A stretch of DNA of 34,110 bases from Roseofilum halophilum BLCC-M91 (GCF_030068445.1 NZ_JAQPOK010000059.1:1-34110); one strand, 5' to 3'; counted from the stretch's first letter, positions 16,745 through 25,195 are shown. The notes: generated by a model not told the origin, from the letters alone. Program-made: numbers and translations.

Positions 16745-17500
16745 ATGAAACGCATCTTCACGGGTCTAACTGATACGGGGGTAATCCGTTCTGTCAACCA
16801 AGATGCCTTCTACAATGACCCGGAAGGTCGGTTTTTTATTGTGGCTGATGGTATGGGTGGCCATGCCGGTGGCCAAGAAGCCAGTCAATTAGCCACCACA
16901 GCGATTCAGGAGTATTTGTTGGCCCATTGGGAATCCGATAAGCCGTCCGATCAACTCTTGCAGGCGGCCCTATTGAAAGCCAATCAGTCCATTCTCGAAG
17001 ACCAGCGCCAGCATCCCGAACGCTCTGATATGGGAACCACAGTAGTGGTCCTCTTGTTTCGTCCCACCCCAGAGCAACAGACGGAACAGCCTTGGGTAGC
17101 CCATATTGGCGATTCTCGCCTCTATCGACTGCGCGGCCATCATCTGCAACAGATGACCGTCGATCATACCTGGGTCGCTAAGGCGATGGCTTCAGGAGTC
17201 CTGGAGCCAGAACAGGGGCGCACCCATCCCTGGAGGCATGTATTATCCCAGTGCTTGGGACGGGAAGATACCCAAGAGGATGATATTGATATCAACTTTA
17301 TCGAGTTACAAGGGGGCGATCGCCTGCTCCTCTGTAGCGACGGTTTAACCGAAGAACTCCCCGACGGAACCATCGCCTCCACCCTCAAATCCATTCGCTC
17401 CTGTGACATGGCCGGACAGAAGTTAATTGAACAAGCGAAAGAAAAAGGCGGACGGGACAATATCACCGTGGTCATCATTGCCCTAGAAAGTGAATATTGA
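16745..17500 (+). CDS. PP2C-type protein serine/threonine phosphatase
   Basis: 251 residues from ATG 16745 (MKRIFTGLTDTGVIRSVNQD). A TTG 15 bp upstream is less likely. All metal-binding motifs of PP2C/Stp phosphatases are present: RSVNQDAF, VADGMGGHAGG, DMGTTVVVLL, HIGDSRLYRLRG, LCSDGLTEEL and the final GGRDNITVVII. It is soluble, with no membrane helix. It probably dephosphorylates Ser/Thr-phosphorylated proteins, such as targets of the kinase at 19021-20682 or PII (as PphA does in Synechocystis). Neither substrate is shown by the sequence. A hairpin follows the gene at 17524-17540. Confidence 0.9.
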   Translation: MKRIFTGLTDTGVIRSVNQDAFYNDPEGRFFIVADGMGGHAGGQEASQLATTAIQEYLLAHWESDKPSDQLLQAALLKANQSILEDQRQHPERSDMGTTVVVLLFRPTPEQQTEQPWVAHIGDSRLYRLRGHHLQQMTVDHTWVAKAMASGVLEPEQGRTHPWRHVLSQCLGREDTQEDDIDINFIELQGGDRLLLCSDGLTEELPDGTIASTLKSIRSCDMAGQKLIEQAKEKGGRDNITVVIIALESEY

Positions 17501-17523
17501 CCAAAACTAATGGGTTTCAAGCC

Positions 17524-17540
17524 TGGCCCTTCTAGGGCCA
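17524..17540 (+). terminator. Hairpin after the phosphatase gene
   Basis: Perfect TGGCCCT-TCT-AGGGCCA stem followed by CTTTTGAG, 23 bp after the stop codon. It is a good terminator candidate with a short U-run. Confidence 0.6.
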
Positions 17541-17810
17541 CTTTTGAGCCTGGATGTAACGCCGCTTATGCAAACGAATCAAAGGTTGCAAACGCTATCC
17601 ATTCCCTAGGAACCCCCCGATCCCCAGTCGAAAACTAGGGATTTGTTCATCATGAGCATTTTTACTCTTGTGAACTTGCTACAACATCATCAAGTCAAGA
17701 AACCAATATGGTCAATCTGTCAATTTTTTGTTATATTCTGTAATATAAGTTAGAAGTGTTGCACTTCTGGCTGTTCTGAGTCCTGCTGAATCTAAATTGA
17801 GGAGCCTTCG
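17541..17810 (+). promoter_or_regulatory. nblA upstream region with AT-rich inverted repeat
   Basis: No gene is seen between the phosphatase terminator and nblA. At 17731-17748 TTATATT-CTGT-AATATAA forms a perfect 7-bp inverted repeat, 63 bp before the nblA ATG, where a regulator site or promoter element could lie. I saw no clear NtcA site (GTA-N8-TAC). The nblA ribosome-binding site GAGGAG is at 17799-17804. Confidence 0.5.
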
Positions 17811-17990
17811 ATGAACGAACCCATGCAACTCTCCCTAGAACAACAATTTAGTCTTCGGTCTTTCCAAACCCAAGTCGAAAAAATGAGTCGCGAGCAAGCT
17901 CAGGAATTCCTGGTTAAGCTCTATGAACAGATGATGTTGCGAGAAACCATGTACCAGCACTTTATCAAACACGAGTGGGGTTTAGATTAG
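17811..17990 (+). CDS. nblA: NblA, phycobilisome degradation protein
   Basis: 59 residues, the family size. The protein reads MNEPMQLSLEQQFSLRSFQT, then MSREQAQEFLVKLYEQMMLR and a C-terminus ending HEWGLD. This matches NblA throughout: N-terminal helix, SREQAQEFLVxLYxQMM core, and C-terminal aromatic and basic residues for phycobiliprotein contact. NblA is induced by nitrogen or sulfur starvation, binds phycobilisomes and the ClpC chaperone, and triggers antenna proteolysis. Start ATG 17811 has GAGGAG 6 nt upstream. It stands alone between a phosphatase gene and a universal stress gene. The inverted repeat at 17731-17748 is the only notable upstream element. Confidence 0.93.
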   Translation: MNEPMQLSLEQQFSLRSFQTQVEKMSREQAQEFLVKLYEQMMLRETMYQHFIKHEWGLD

Positions 17991-18112
17991 GGACGACTTA
18001 TCGTATCTATTGAGAAGTAGAAGTTCAAGATTTGTGCCGTTCTGGGTCTAACTCCCCCTTGGCAGTGTTAGGGTAAGGGTAGATTAACACTTCGGTATTA
18101 CACTTACCCCTT

Positions 18113-18991
18113 ATGTTCAAGCGTGCTTTAATCTCGACCGATTTATCTGATGGATTATACCGTCTGGTCGATTCAGTTCCGGCTCTGGCTCAAAGTGGTT
18201 TAGAGCAAGTTGTATTTACCCATTGTGTGGCCTTAGAAGGAATAATTCCTAAAACCGATAATGACAAGATTGAGTGGGCAAAATCTCGCCTATCTGTCCT
18301 GCGTCCGAATATTTCTGATAGCCTAGAAGTCAAGGGTGAGGTTGTTTCTTCAGTCAAACCCCATGAAACGATTCTAGAGGTGGCCAAAAAACATCGTTCG
18401 GATGTGATCGTCATGGGAGCGAATATCCATACGCTCATGGATGAGCAATTTTTTGGGAGTACGAGTAGGAGTTTGGCCGAACATACGGATATTCCGATTA
18501 TGGTTTTACGTCCTCAACTGGTTTCTACCTATACTTCTGAAGAGTTAAATCTACGGTGTCGTTATTTATTCCGGTATTTAATGCTCACCTATGATGGTAG
18601 TTCCAGTGCCCAATATTTGTTACAACGAGTGAAAGATTATGCCCAAAACCGGCCAGCTAACTCCCTAGAAAAGCTGCTGTTGGTGTGGGTGGTGGAAGAA
18701 GGAGGGCGACGAGATTATAAAGATGCCGATTATGAGTTGGAGAAAGCTAAAACGGAACTTGAGAAAGTCAAGGAAGACTTATCGGATCTCAATTTAGAGA
18801 TCGAGGTGGAAGTGCGGCAAGGAGAAATTATTCCTCAGATTTTTGAGTCGGCGTTAATGCATGATATTAGTGCGATCGCCGTTTCCTCCAATCGCAAAAA
18901 TAAAATTCTAGAATGGTCATCGCCCAGCATCAGCAATAAGATATTGCGGCGCAGTTGGCATCCAATTATTTACTTTTCTCCCAGACACTAA
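18113..18991 (+). CDS. Universal stress protein with two UspA-like domains
   Basis: 292 residues. The first domain (about 1-140) begins with the beta-strand FKRALISTDLSDG and ends with the nucleotide-loop pattern VMGANIHTLMDEQFFGSTSRS, near the G-x2-G-x9-G-S/T motif of ATP-binding Usp proteins but with some glycines replaced. The second domain (about 155-290) begins YLMLTYDGSSSAQYLL, contains a charged helical insert (about 203-225, rich in E and K) and ends AVSSNRKNKILEWSSPS, which lacks most motif glycines and is probably not an ATP binder. It is cytoplasmic, likely a stress-response or adaptor protein. It converges on the Ser/Thr kinase gene with only 29 bp between stops. Confidence 0.82.
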   Translation: MFKRALISTDLSDGLYRLVDSVPALAQSGLEQVVFTHCVALEGIIPKTDNDKIEWAKSRLSVLRPNISDSLEVKGEVVSSVKPHETILEVAKKHRSDVIVMGANIHTLMDEQFFGSTSRSLAEHTDIPIMVLRPQLVSTYTSEELNLRCRYLFRYLMLTYDGSSSAQYLLQRVKDYAQNRPANSLEKLLLVWVVEEGGRRDYKDADYELEKAKTELEKVKEDLSDLNLEIEVEVRQGEIIPQIFESALMHDISAIAVSSNRKNKILEWSSPSISNKILRRSWHPIIYFSPRH

Positions 18992-19020
18992 ACTGAGCAG
19001 TTGTTCACCTTAAAGCAAGC

Positions 19021-20682
19021 TCAAAAAGAAGAATCCGGTACTCCAGCTTCCAATTTCATCATGATTTGGGGTTGGAGTTTTTCAAATTCTTTTTGCAGCA
19101 GTTCCTTACTCCGCGTCGGTTGACCGCCAGCCATAGAATCACTGGTGTTTGCCCAATCTTGCAGTCGTTGCCGTTGAGAGTGATTCACATTAATACTGAT
19201 GGCATCAGCACAACGCCCCGGTTCTTCTAAGGCAAAAAATAATAAGCAGTAACGTCCGGTATGAGCGATGAGGTTAGCTAAACGTTTACCTTTATGACTT
19301 TTGAGATCCATATAATATCTGAACCATCTGGGGCCCTGTTTAGGATCGTACAAAACTGTGAGCCACAAAATCATTGGATGGGGCGAAACGGAATAGAGAA
19401 AATTCTTGTAGGTTTTATTATAAAGTCGGTTGATTTGCCTCTGTTCAATTTCCTGTTTTTTCAGCATTGCCCACAAGGTAACCACGGTTTGTTCTGTCTT
19501 AGTTTGTAATACTTGTGGAAAGACAATTTGAGCCAGGGGCTTGCCTTTGGGCCATGTTTGTTCCCAACAGACCATATCAATGGCAGGAGCAGGTTCAAGA
19601 AGTTGTAATTTACCTGATGATTTGCCTGGTGATTTGCTAGTGTTGCGCCCAGGGGAAGTAGGAGGTGACGAAGATGGGGGTTGGGTTTTAGACCGTTTTA
19701 CGGAGGGAGGAGGATCGACAGGGGCTGAGGGCGCTTTTGGGGCGGATTCAGCAGAGGGGGTGGGTTTACTGCCGTTTTGGGCAGGAGTTGGGGAGGTATG
19801 GAGATTTTTTTCTAACTGCTCTAGGGTTTTAACAATCTCTCCTGCACTCTGGGGCCGTTTTTGAGGCTCTTTGGCTAAACATTGAAAGACTAAGTGTTTT
19901 AGCTCTGAAGGGAGTCTGAGATAAGGGGCAACGGCTTCAAAGGAGCGGGGGGTTTGGAAATGGTGAGTTTTATACCACGCGCCGAAGGTATGGGTTTCTG
20001 CGGTCAGGGGCATATGGCCGGTGAGCATCTGGAACATCATTACCCCTAAGCTGTAGAGGTCAGAACTGCTGGTGAGTTCTTTGCCTTCCATTTGTTCTGG
20101 GGAAGAATAGGCTAAGGTTCCCATGAAACAGTTGGTTTGTCCGGCTGTTTCTTCTTGGAGGAGTTTGGCGATGCCAAAATCGAGAATTTTGACTAATTCT
20201 CCAAAGCTGGAGTCTTGGCTGACGAGGATATTGCTGGGTTTGATGTCTCGATGGACGATGGGAACGGTTTTACCATCTTTTTGAATGCCTTCGTGGGCAC
20301 ATTGTAGGCCGAGGGCAATTTGCCGGGCTAGGCTTAAGAAGCGCTCTAGGTTGATGTTGTCTTCGCGGATGACATCACTGAGGCTGTCTCCTTGAAGATA
20401 TTCCATGACGTAAAAGGGGATTTCGTCGGTTACGCCATAGTCCATGACGCGGACAATGTGGAGGCTATGTTGTCCGAGGAGGGCGCAGGTGGTGGCTTCT
20501 CGCTCGAAGCGATCGCGCATTTTTTTATTCAGAAGGGCTTGGGAGAGAAATTTAACCGCGACTAATACTCCGCCTACTCTGGCATCTTTGGCGAGGTAGA
20601 CTTTCCCCATTGCTCCCTTACCAAGAAGTTCGACAAGCTCATAGCGATTAAATAGAACACGGCCAATATTGGGGTCACTCAT
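19021..20682 (-). CDS. Serine/threonine protein kinase (Hanks type) with unknown C-terminal domain
   Basis: 553 residues. The kinase domain spans about 14-290: glycine loop LGKGAMGKVY, Lys44 in VAVKFL, catalytic His144-Arg-Asp146 (HRDIKPSN), Asp168-Phe-Gly, and SPEQ. All catalytic residues are present, so it should be active. A Pro/Ser/Lys-rich linker (about 295-360) leads to a domain of about 170 residues that I do not recognise. It has no membrane helix and no PASTA or WD repeats, and is not one of the usual bacterial sensor modules. It includes WFRYYMDLKSHKGKRLANLI. The Pro/Ser-rich linker may be an autophosphorylation region. A PP2C phosphatase lies 1.5 kb away, but on the other strand. 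Confidence 0.9.
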   Translation of the reverse strand: MSDPNIGRVLFNRYELVELLGKGAMGKVYLAKDARVGGVLVAVKFLSQALLNKKMRDRFEREATTCALLGQHSLHIVRVMDYGVTDEIPFYVMEYLQGDSLSDVIREDNINLERFLSLARQIALGLQCAHEGIQKDGKTVPIVHRDIKPSNILVSQDSSFGELVKILDFGIAKLLQEETAGQTNCFMGTLAYSSPEQMEGKELTSSSDLYSLGVMMFQMLTGHMPLTAETHTFGAWYKTHHFQTPRSFEAVAPYLRLPSELKHLVFQCLAKEPQKRPQSAGEIVKTLEQLEKNLHTSPTPAQNGSKPTPSAESAPKAPSAPVDPPPSVKRSKTQPPSSSPPTSPGRNTSKSPGKSSGKLQLLEPAPAIDMVCWEQTWPKGKPLAQIVFPQVLQTKTEQTVVTLWAMLKKQEIEQRQINRLYNKTYKNFLYSVSPHPMILWLTVLYDPKQGPRWFRYYMDLKSHKGKRLANLIAHTGRYCLLFFALEEPGRCADAISINVNHSQRQRLQDWANTSDSMAGGQPTRSKELLQKEFEKLQPQIMMKLEAGVPDSSF

Positions 20683-20758
20683 TAGACGTTACACCAGAAT
20701 ACTGGAATCAACTGGAATTATTCCTATACTTAATGACGGTATTGGGTAAGGAGAGCAA

Positions 20759-20839
20759 ATGCACCTAATCTTAATTCTGCTGTTCCTCTTGCATTTTACC
20801 GTCTGCGTTAACCCATGGACGAACGACCAGCTAAAATAG
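20759..20839 (+). CDS. Candidate 26-aa single-pass membrane peptide
   Basis: ATG 20759 to TAG 20837-20839, preceded by AAGGAG (20748-20753) at a 5-nt spacing, one of the best ribosome-binding sites in the window. The peptide begins MHLILILLFLLHFTVCV, one hydrophobic segment, and ends PWTNDQLK. It reads away from the kinase gene, whose start is 76 bp upstream on the other strand. Cyanobacteria have many such tiny membrane proteins in photosynthetic complexes, but I do not recognise this one. It may also be chance. Confidence 0.35.
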   Translation: MHLILILLFLLHFTVCVNPWTNDQLK

Positions 20840-20952
20840 AGTTTATCCATTGTATAGGGTTATTTGCATATTTAATTGTAAGGGTTTCCATGATCGTGAC
20901 AGTCGATCATTATCCTTTCATTGTAGCTTGATTTCACGGGGGATTACCCGGT

Positions 20953-21402
20953 TTAGCTTTCGGTTTGTCGTTCTAATCGAGCTTCCATGGCACTGGTTAG
21001 GTAGTGTCCTGCCATGACTGCGCTAGAGAGATGATAGGTATCGTAGTCGATGCGATAGAGGGTTTCAAAGCTACTCCGGCGTTCTTTGTCTCCGAGAACC
21101 CAATAGCGCTGGATAATGGAGTCGGGAGCAACCCAACCTTCTCCTTCGACTTTTCCGAGGACGCTGTGTTGGAGAACAAAGGTGTATTGGCGTTCGCCAC
21201 TGTCGAGGCGGCCTTTATACTGAAAGGAGATGGGGGGGCGATCGCTGTCGGTAAAGGTGAGTTTCATGACCATGGTAAACCAGTTATCGTGAGACCATCG
21301 CACTAAGGTGGCTCCTCGGATGGCGAGGGGCAGGCCATCTTTTTCTAGCCAGTTCCCTTCAATCGTCCAGCGTCCTGGTTCCATTAAGAATGTATGAGCC
21401 AC
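20953..21402 (-). CDS. Conserved-looking hypothetical protein, beta-rich
   Basis: 149 residues, not recognised. The alternating hydrophobic pattern and many aromatic residues (MEPGRWTIEGNWLEKDG, FTMVMKLTF, PPISFQYKGRL) suggest an antiparallel beta-barrel such as a lipocalin-like or heme/lipid-binding fold. YWVLGDKERRSSFETLYRID may be another pair of strands. There is no signal peptide. It lies 73 bp after anmK on the same strand and may be the last gene of the ktrB-ktrA-anmK run. Function is not assigned. Confidence 0.65.
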   Translation of the reverse strand: MAHTFLMEPGRWTIEGNWLEKDGLPLAIRGATLVRWSHDNWFTMVMKLTFTDSDRPPISFQYKGRLDSGERQYTFVLQHSVLGKVEGEGWVAPDSIIQRYWVLGDKERRSSFETLYRIDYDTYHLSSAVMAGHYLTSAMEARLERQTES

Positions 21403-21475
21403 TTCGATCGCCTCTAAATCGTTGTCTCAGATTGTTTCGAGTTTTAAGCAGCAGTGCTTATGATACGGTTACTCA

Positions 21476-22630
21476 TCATAACATTGTTGGCTGGTTGCTC
21501 CCAACTGGGTGCAACTGTCCCAAAATTTGCCCAGAGTTTGCCCCGGTGACTTGGGGGAGATTTCCGGGAATATGGAGATGATGCCAATAGCCGAGGACGG
21601 CAAAGGCGATCGCCTCTTTAAATTCTGAATTTAAGCCCATTTCCTCAGTGGTGAGGACTCGAATCGGGTTCAGGTGGTGTTGAATCCGCTCTTTGAGGTA
21701 CAGATTACGACTGCCTCCCCCACACAGTAGCACGCGATCGGGCATCTGGGGTAGAAATTGGCGATAGTTTTGGAGGATGGAAACGGCGGTAAATTCGGTG
21801 AGGGTAGCTAGGAGATCGGCATCACAGAGATGATCGGCTTGGCTCTGTTGCCAACAGCGTTGCCAAAATTCTAGACCAAAATATTCGCGGCCGGTGGATT
21901 TGGGGGGCGGTTGCTGAAAATAGGGGTCTTCCATCCACTGGTTGACCAAGGGTTGGTGGGGGGTTCCTGTGGCGGCCCAAGCGCCGTTAAGATCGTAGCG
22001 TTGAGTACCTTGGGTTAACTGTTCTACGGCTAGATCCAGGAGGCTGTTACCGGGGCCGGTGTCCCATCCCCGCACTTGGTCTAGGTGTTGATGGCTGTTG
22101 GCGGGCAGATAAGTGAGGTTGCCAATACCGCCTAGATTTTGGATACATTGACTCTGAGTGGGATGGCTGAGGAGACAGGCATCTATGGGGGGGACGAGGG
22201 GGGCCCCATGGCCACCGGCAGCGAGATCGGCTTGGCGAAAGTTACTGATGGTGGGGATACGGGTGTGATGGGCGATCGCCTCTCCCCGTCCGAGTTGTAT
22301 GCTATAACCGAGTCCTCCATGGGGGGGACGATGAAAGACGGTTTGCCCGTGGGAGGCGATGAGTTGGGCGGGGGGATGGCCCTGCTGTATCTTCAGAGCG
22401 GCTTGGCTGAAGGCGTGGGCAATCCGGTCATCGAGGGCAGCCAGTTGGGGAAGGGAGAGGGGTGCGCCAGAGGCGATCGCCAAAATTTCCCGTTGCAACT
22501 CCTCCCCATAAGCATAGGTTTCCCCAGCGATTAAATCCACTTTGAAATCATATCTTTCCCCCGAAATGTTTACCAACGCCGCATCAATTCCATCTGCGGA
22601 TGTTCCACTAATTAAACCAATAATATACAT
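21476..22630 (-). CDS. anmK: Anhydro-N-acetylmuramic acid kinase
   Basis: 384 residues, the family length. AnmK phosphorylates and opens 1,6-anhydro-MurNAc released from peptidoglycan, giving MurNAc-6-phosphate for recycling. The N-terminal phosphate loop [26 protein letters not shown] (about 108-117), [13 protein letters not shown] (about 162-174), [15 protein letters not shown] (about 187-201) and [10 protein letters not shown] near residue 310 are all diagnostic. Acetate/sugar kinase-type ATPase fold; cytoplasmic. It begins 22 bp after the ktrA stop, so the two are probably co-transcribed, although no functional link is known. Confidence 0.93.
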   Translation of the reverse strand: MYIIGLISGTSADGIDAALVNISGERYDFKVDLIAGETYAYGEELQREILAIASGAPLSLPQLAALDDRIAHAFSQAALKIQQGHPPAQLIASHGQTVFHRPPHGGLGYSIQLGRGEAIAHHTRIPTISNFRQADLAAGGHGAPLVPPIDACLLSHPTQSQCIQNLGGIGNLTYLPANSHQHLDQVRGWDTGPGNSLLDLAVEQLTQGTQRYDLNGAWAATGTPHQPLVNQWMEDPYFQQPPPKSTGREYFGLEFWQRCWQQSQADHLCDADLLATLTEFTAVSILQNYRQFLPQMPDRVLLCGGGSRNLYLKERIQHHLNPIRVLTTEEMGLNSEFKEAIAFAVLGYWHHLHIPGNLPQVTGANSGQILGQLHPVGSNQPTML

Positions 22631-22652
22631 AGTTTGACCCCTAACTTTTTAC

Positions 22653-23354
22653 TTACTGAACCGGCAGTCGATTAATTGCCTTATTACGGCCAATTAACAC
22701 CATCGAATCCCCCTTTTCCATCCGTTGAGTTGCCTTCGGGTTCACCTCCAACTTCTGCCCCTGATGATTAATCGCAATCATCGTCAACCCATACTCATTT
22801 CTTAAATCTAACTCTAACAGCGTTTTACCCGCAAACTCTTCTGGAACCAGCAATTCCACCATACTATTATCTGGATCGAGTTCTACCCGCTCTAAGATAT
22901 TTGGTTTCGTCAAAGAAATAGCTAAATTACAGCCCATCTCATATTCCGGAAACACCACCCAATCGGCTCCCACCTTATTGAGCAACTTTTCATGAATTTT
23001 AGAAGAAGCTTTAGCGACCACAAAATTTACCCCCGCTTCTTTCAAATTCAACGTGGTGATTATACTTTCTTCCACATAATTGCCAATACTGACAATCACT
23101 GTATCAAACTCAAATACTCCCGACTGTTTCAACGCCATCGGATCGGTCGCATCTAAAGACAAAACATGGGTGGCAATCTGACTATTGATCGCTTGATTCA
23201 CTTGCTGTTCGCTCGCATCAATCCCCATGACCTCATAGCCCATATTATACAGGGTTAAGCAAACCGCTTGTCCAAACCGTCCTAAACCAATGACCGCAAA
23301 CTGTTGATTGCTTTGACGCAGGCGACGAAACCACCCGAACGACTCTTTTTTCAC
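22653..23354 (-). CDS. ktrA: KtrA/TrkA-type regulatory subunit of K+ uptake
   Basis: 233 residues from GTG 23354, chosen because GGGGAG (complement at 23363-23368) lies 8 nt upstream. An in-frame TTG at 23390 would add 12 residues but lacks a ribosome-binding site. The RCK N-domain has the Rossmann nucleotide motif AVIGLGRFGQAVC, SQIATHVLSLDATD and a central YEMGCNLAISL. A C-terminal RCK_C (TrkA_C) domain ends with KGDSMVLIGRN. Such proteins bind ATP/ADP or NAD(H) in a ring on the cytoplasmic face and gate the KtrB pore, important for salt and osmotic acclimation. It follows ktrB by 177 bp. Confidence 0.9.
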   Translation of the reverse strand: MKKESFGWFRRLRQSNQQFAVIGLGRFGQAVCLTLYNMGYEVMGIDASEQQVNQAINSQIATHVLSLDATDPMALKQSGVFEFDTVIVSIGNYVEESIITTLNLKEAGVNFVVAKASSKIHEKLLNKVGADWVVFPEYEMGCNLAISLTKPNILERVELDPDNSMVELLVPEEFAGKTLLELDLRNEYGLTMIAINHQGQKLEVNPKATQRMEKGDSMVLIGRNKAINRLPVQ

Positions 23355-23433
23355 TGTACGATCTCCCCTGAGTGAATATGGGTACTTCAATTCATTTTAA
23401 GCGCGATCGCCTAGAGAGAGTAAGATGGGAGGT

Positions 23434-23461
23434 GATTCCCGAAGGGATCGCGGAGCGAATC
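23434..23461. repeat. Small dispersed palindromic repeat in the ktrB-ktrA spacer
   Basis: GATTC...GAATC ends enclose TCCCGAAGGGA and GATCGCGGAGC. Variants of this AAGGGATCGC-GxAGCGAATC unit are common intergenic repeats in cyanobacteria. Reading minus, it forms a hairpin between ktrB and ktrA. Confidence 0.45.
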
Positions 23462-23531
23462 AGGTTTATGAAACTTAATGTACCCCATAGCAGAGGAAAC
23501 TGCTGTAACTTTTCTCCACCAGGAACGCCAG

Positions 23532-24887
23532 CTATCCAATTAATAAGTCTTCTTCAGAGTAGCGAATAACTTTGGGTTTAGTATTTTTATAAAATGAAGC
23601 AATCAGTAACAAAATACCAACCCTACCGATATACATAATTAAAATAATAACCAACTTAGCAAACTGAGATAAACTCGCGGTAATCCCTGTGGATAAACCC
23701 ACGGTGCTAAAGGCGGAAACAACCTCAAAAAATATGGCTAAAAATTCGATATTTTCAGAACCAATGCTGACTAGGATTGTGCCGCAAATAATCACAAATA
23801 GGGACGCAATAATCACCCCTACAGCCTTAATGAGTAAAACATTGGGAATTTGTCGTTTATAACACAACACTTGCTCGCGCTCTTGTAGAGCCGCTCTGGT
23901 GGCACTGAGTAAGATTCTAAAGGTGGTGGTTTTAATGCCTCCTCCGGTACTGCCTGGACTTGCGCCAATGAACATCAGGGGAATAGTAATAAATAAGGAA
24001 GTAATAGTCATCTGACCAATATCAATGGTATTAAATCCCGCCGTTCTAGTAGTCACAGATTGGAACCAAGCGGCTAAAAATTTTTCCCATACGTTCAAGG
24101 ATTCTAAGGTGGCTGGGTTATAAAACTCAGTTTGAAATAAAGCGAGCGCCCCAATCAGAAACAGAGCTATATTGGTGCTGGTGGTAATCTTAAAGTGCAA
24201 GGAAAACGTAAACCCTTGGTTGCGCTTAATCACGCGCCGATAAAACCAAGTATAGAGTTCCATGATCACTTGATAGCCAATGCCGCCAATAATAATTAGG
24301 GCAGTAATTACAGCGACTAATGGGGTAGATGTGACATAGGAGGAAAGACTATCACTAAAGAGGCTGAATCCGGCGTTATTGAAAGCGCTAACGCTGTGAA
24401 AAATGGCTAACCATAAGCCTTGGCTATCCCCATAATCGGGTTGAAAGACTTGCATTAAACAGAAAATACCGGTAATCTCAAATATTAAGGTTACGGCAAT
24501 AATCGATCGCACCAACTGACCCACCCCTTCCATCCCTTGGGTATCCAGGGACTGCTGAATGGCGAGTTTATCCCTGAGTCCCAATTGTCGCCCTAACAAC
24601 AGCAGTAAAAACGTGGTTGCAGTCATGTAGCCTAATCCTCCGACTTGGAAGAGTAAGCATAAAAAGAGTTGTCCCCAAAAGGAATAGAATGTCCCCACAT
24701 CGACGATGGATAATCCGGTGACGCAGACGGAGGAGGTAGCGGTAAATAGGGCCTTCATTATGTAATCAAGGGGCCCCTCAATGGTGGCAAATCCTTCTGG
24801 GGTAAGGGCGAAGGGTAGCATTAGTAACAGTGTACCGATCGCAATGACGGCTAAGAAACCAAGACAAATGGTACGCGCGACACTCAT
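23532..24887 (-). CDS. ktrB: KtrB/TrkH-family K+ (Na+-dependent) uptake channel subunit
   Basis: 451 residues with about ten membrane segments in the four MPM repeats of the SKT superfamily. The selectivity-filter glycines are visible in TSSVCVTGLSIVD (first), SAFNNAGFSLFS (second), TTRTAGFNTID (third) and SAFSTVGLSTGI (fourth). GASPGSTGGGIKTTT, between the third and fourth repeats, is the conserved gating segment seen in KtrB. The short N-terminus fits KtrB rather than TrkH. It forms the pore with KtrA, encoded just downstream. ATG 24887 is the first gene of the run; no ktrE-like gene is present. Confidence 0.92.
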   Translation of the reverse strand: MSVARTICLGFLAVIAIGTLLLMLPFALTPEGFATIEGPLDYIMKALFTATSSVCVTGLSIVDVGTFYSFWGQLFLCLLFQVGGLGYMTATTFLLLLLGRQLGLRDKLAIQQSLDTQGMEGVGQLVRSIIAVTLIFEITGIFCLMQVFQPDYGDSQGLWLAIFHSVSAFNNAGFSLFSDSLSSYVTSTPLVAVITALIIIGGIGYQVIMELYTWFYRRVIKRNQGFTFSLHFKITTSTNIALFLIGALALFQTEFYNPATLESLNVWEKFLAAWFQSVTTRTAGFNTIDIGQMTITSLFITIPLMFIGASPGSTGGGIKTTTFRILLSATRAALQEREQVLCYKRQIPNVLLIKAVGVIIASLFVIICGTILVSIGSENIEFLAIFFEVVSAFSTVGLSTGITASLSQFAKLVIILIMYIGRVGILLLIASFYKNTKPKVIRYSEEDLLIG

Positions 24888-24908
24888 ATATCAATTAAAA
24901 ATTATATA

Positions 24909-25085
24909 TTAACGGTTTTTGCGACCCGATCGCCTCCTAGCACTGCACCAGATTAACAGTTTTACGCCACCCCAGGCTAATGCCGCACAGAGAAAGCTTA
25001 CCAGAAGGGCGATGATAAAGGGATGAGGGCGATCGCAACGTTTTAGAAACCGGGTTTCTCGCGGATCTGTGGTTGGTGTCCGCAA
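24909..25085 (-). CDS. Possible 58-aa single-pass membrane ORF overlapping a repeat-rich gene remnant
   Basis: Reading minus from TTG 25085 to the stop at 24909-24911. The N-terminus is polar (RTPTTDPRETRFLKRC), then HPFIIALLVSFLCAALAWGG forms a clear membrane helix, then a basic tail RRRSGRKNR. The layout is coherent for a small inner-membrane protein. However, there is no ATG, GTG or ribosome-binding site, and part of the N-terminus is encoded by the AGAAACC palindrome. It may be the 3' remnant of a larger gene. Low confidence. Confidence 0.25.
   Translation of the reverse strand: MRTPTTDPRETRFLKRCDRPHPFIIALLVSFLCAALAWGGVKLLIWCSARRRSGRKNR
25045..25059. repeat. Palindrome AGAAACC-G-GGTTTCT
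   Basis: Perfect 7-bp arms around one base. This AGAAACCCGGTTTCT type recurs between genes in many filamentous cyanobacteria. Here it encodes REKPGF and the stop of the remnant ORF. Confidence 0.6.
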
Positions 25086-25155
25086 GTTGGGCAGAAACTA
25101 TCGTATTTTCCTACTTCTAACCGCAATGGATCGTCAGTAATATCAAGTCCGTTTG

Positions 25156-25195
25156 TTTCGGACTGCGTCCGACATGAACATGTCCGCGAAGCGGA
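25156..25195. repeat. Cluster of three adjacent hairpins
   Basis: GGAC-TGC-GTCC (25160-25170), GACATG-AA-CATGTC (25171-25184) and TCCGC-GAA-GCGGA (25183-25195) lie end to end, all perfect. It looks like one small mobile palindromic element with a clover-leaf shape. Confidence 0.6.

Noticed and set aside
19541-19864. 107-aa plus-strand ORF opposite the kinase linker
   Set aside because: Mirror of the Pro/Ser-rich linker; the glycine-rich composition follows from the other strand.
22139-22534. 131-aa plus-strand ORF opposite anmK
   Set aside because: Glycine/Met-rich shadow of a certain anmK gene; no family resemblance.
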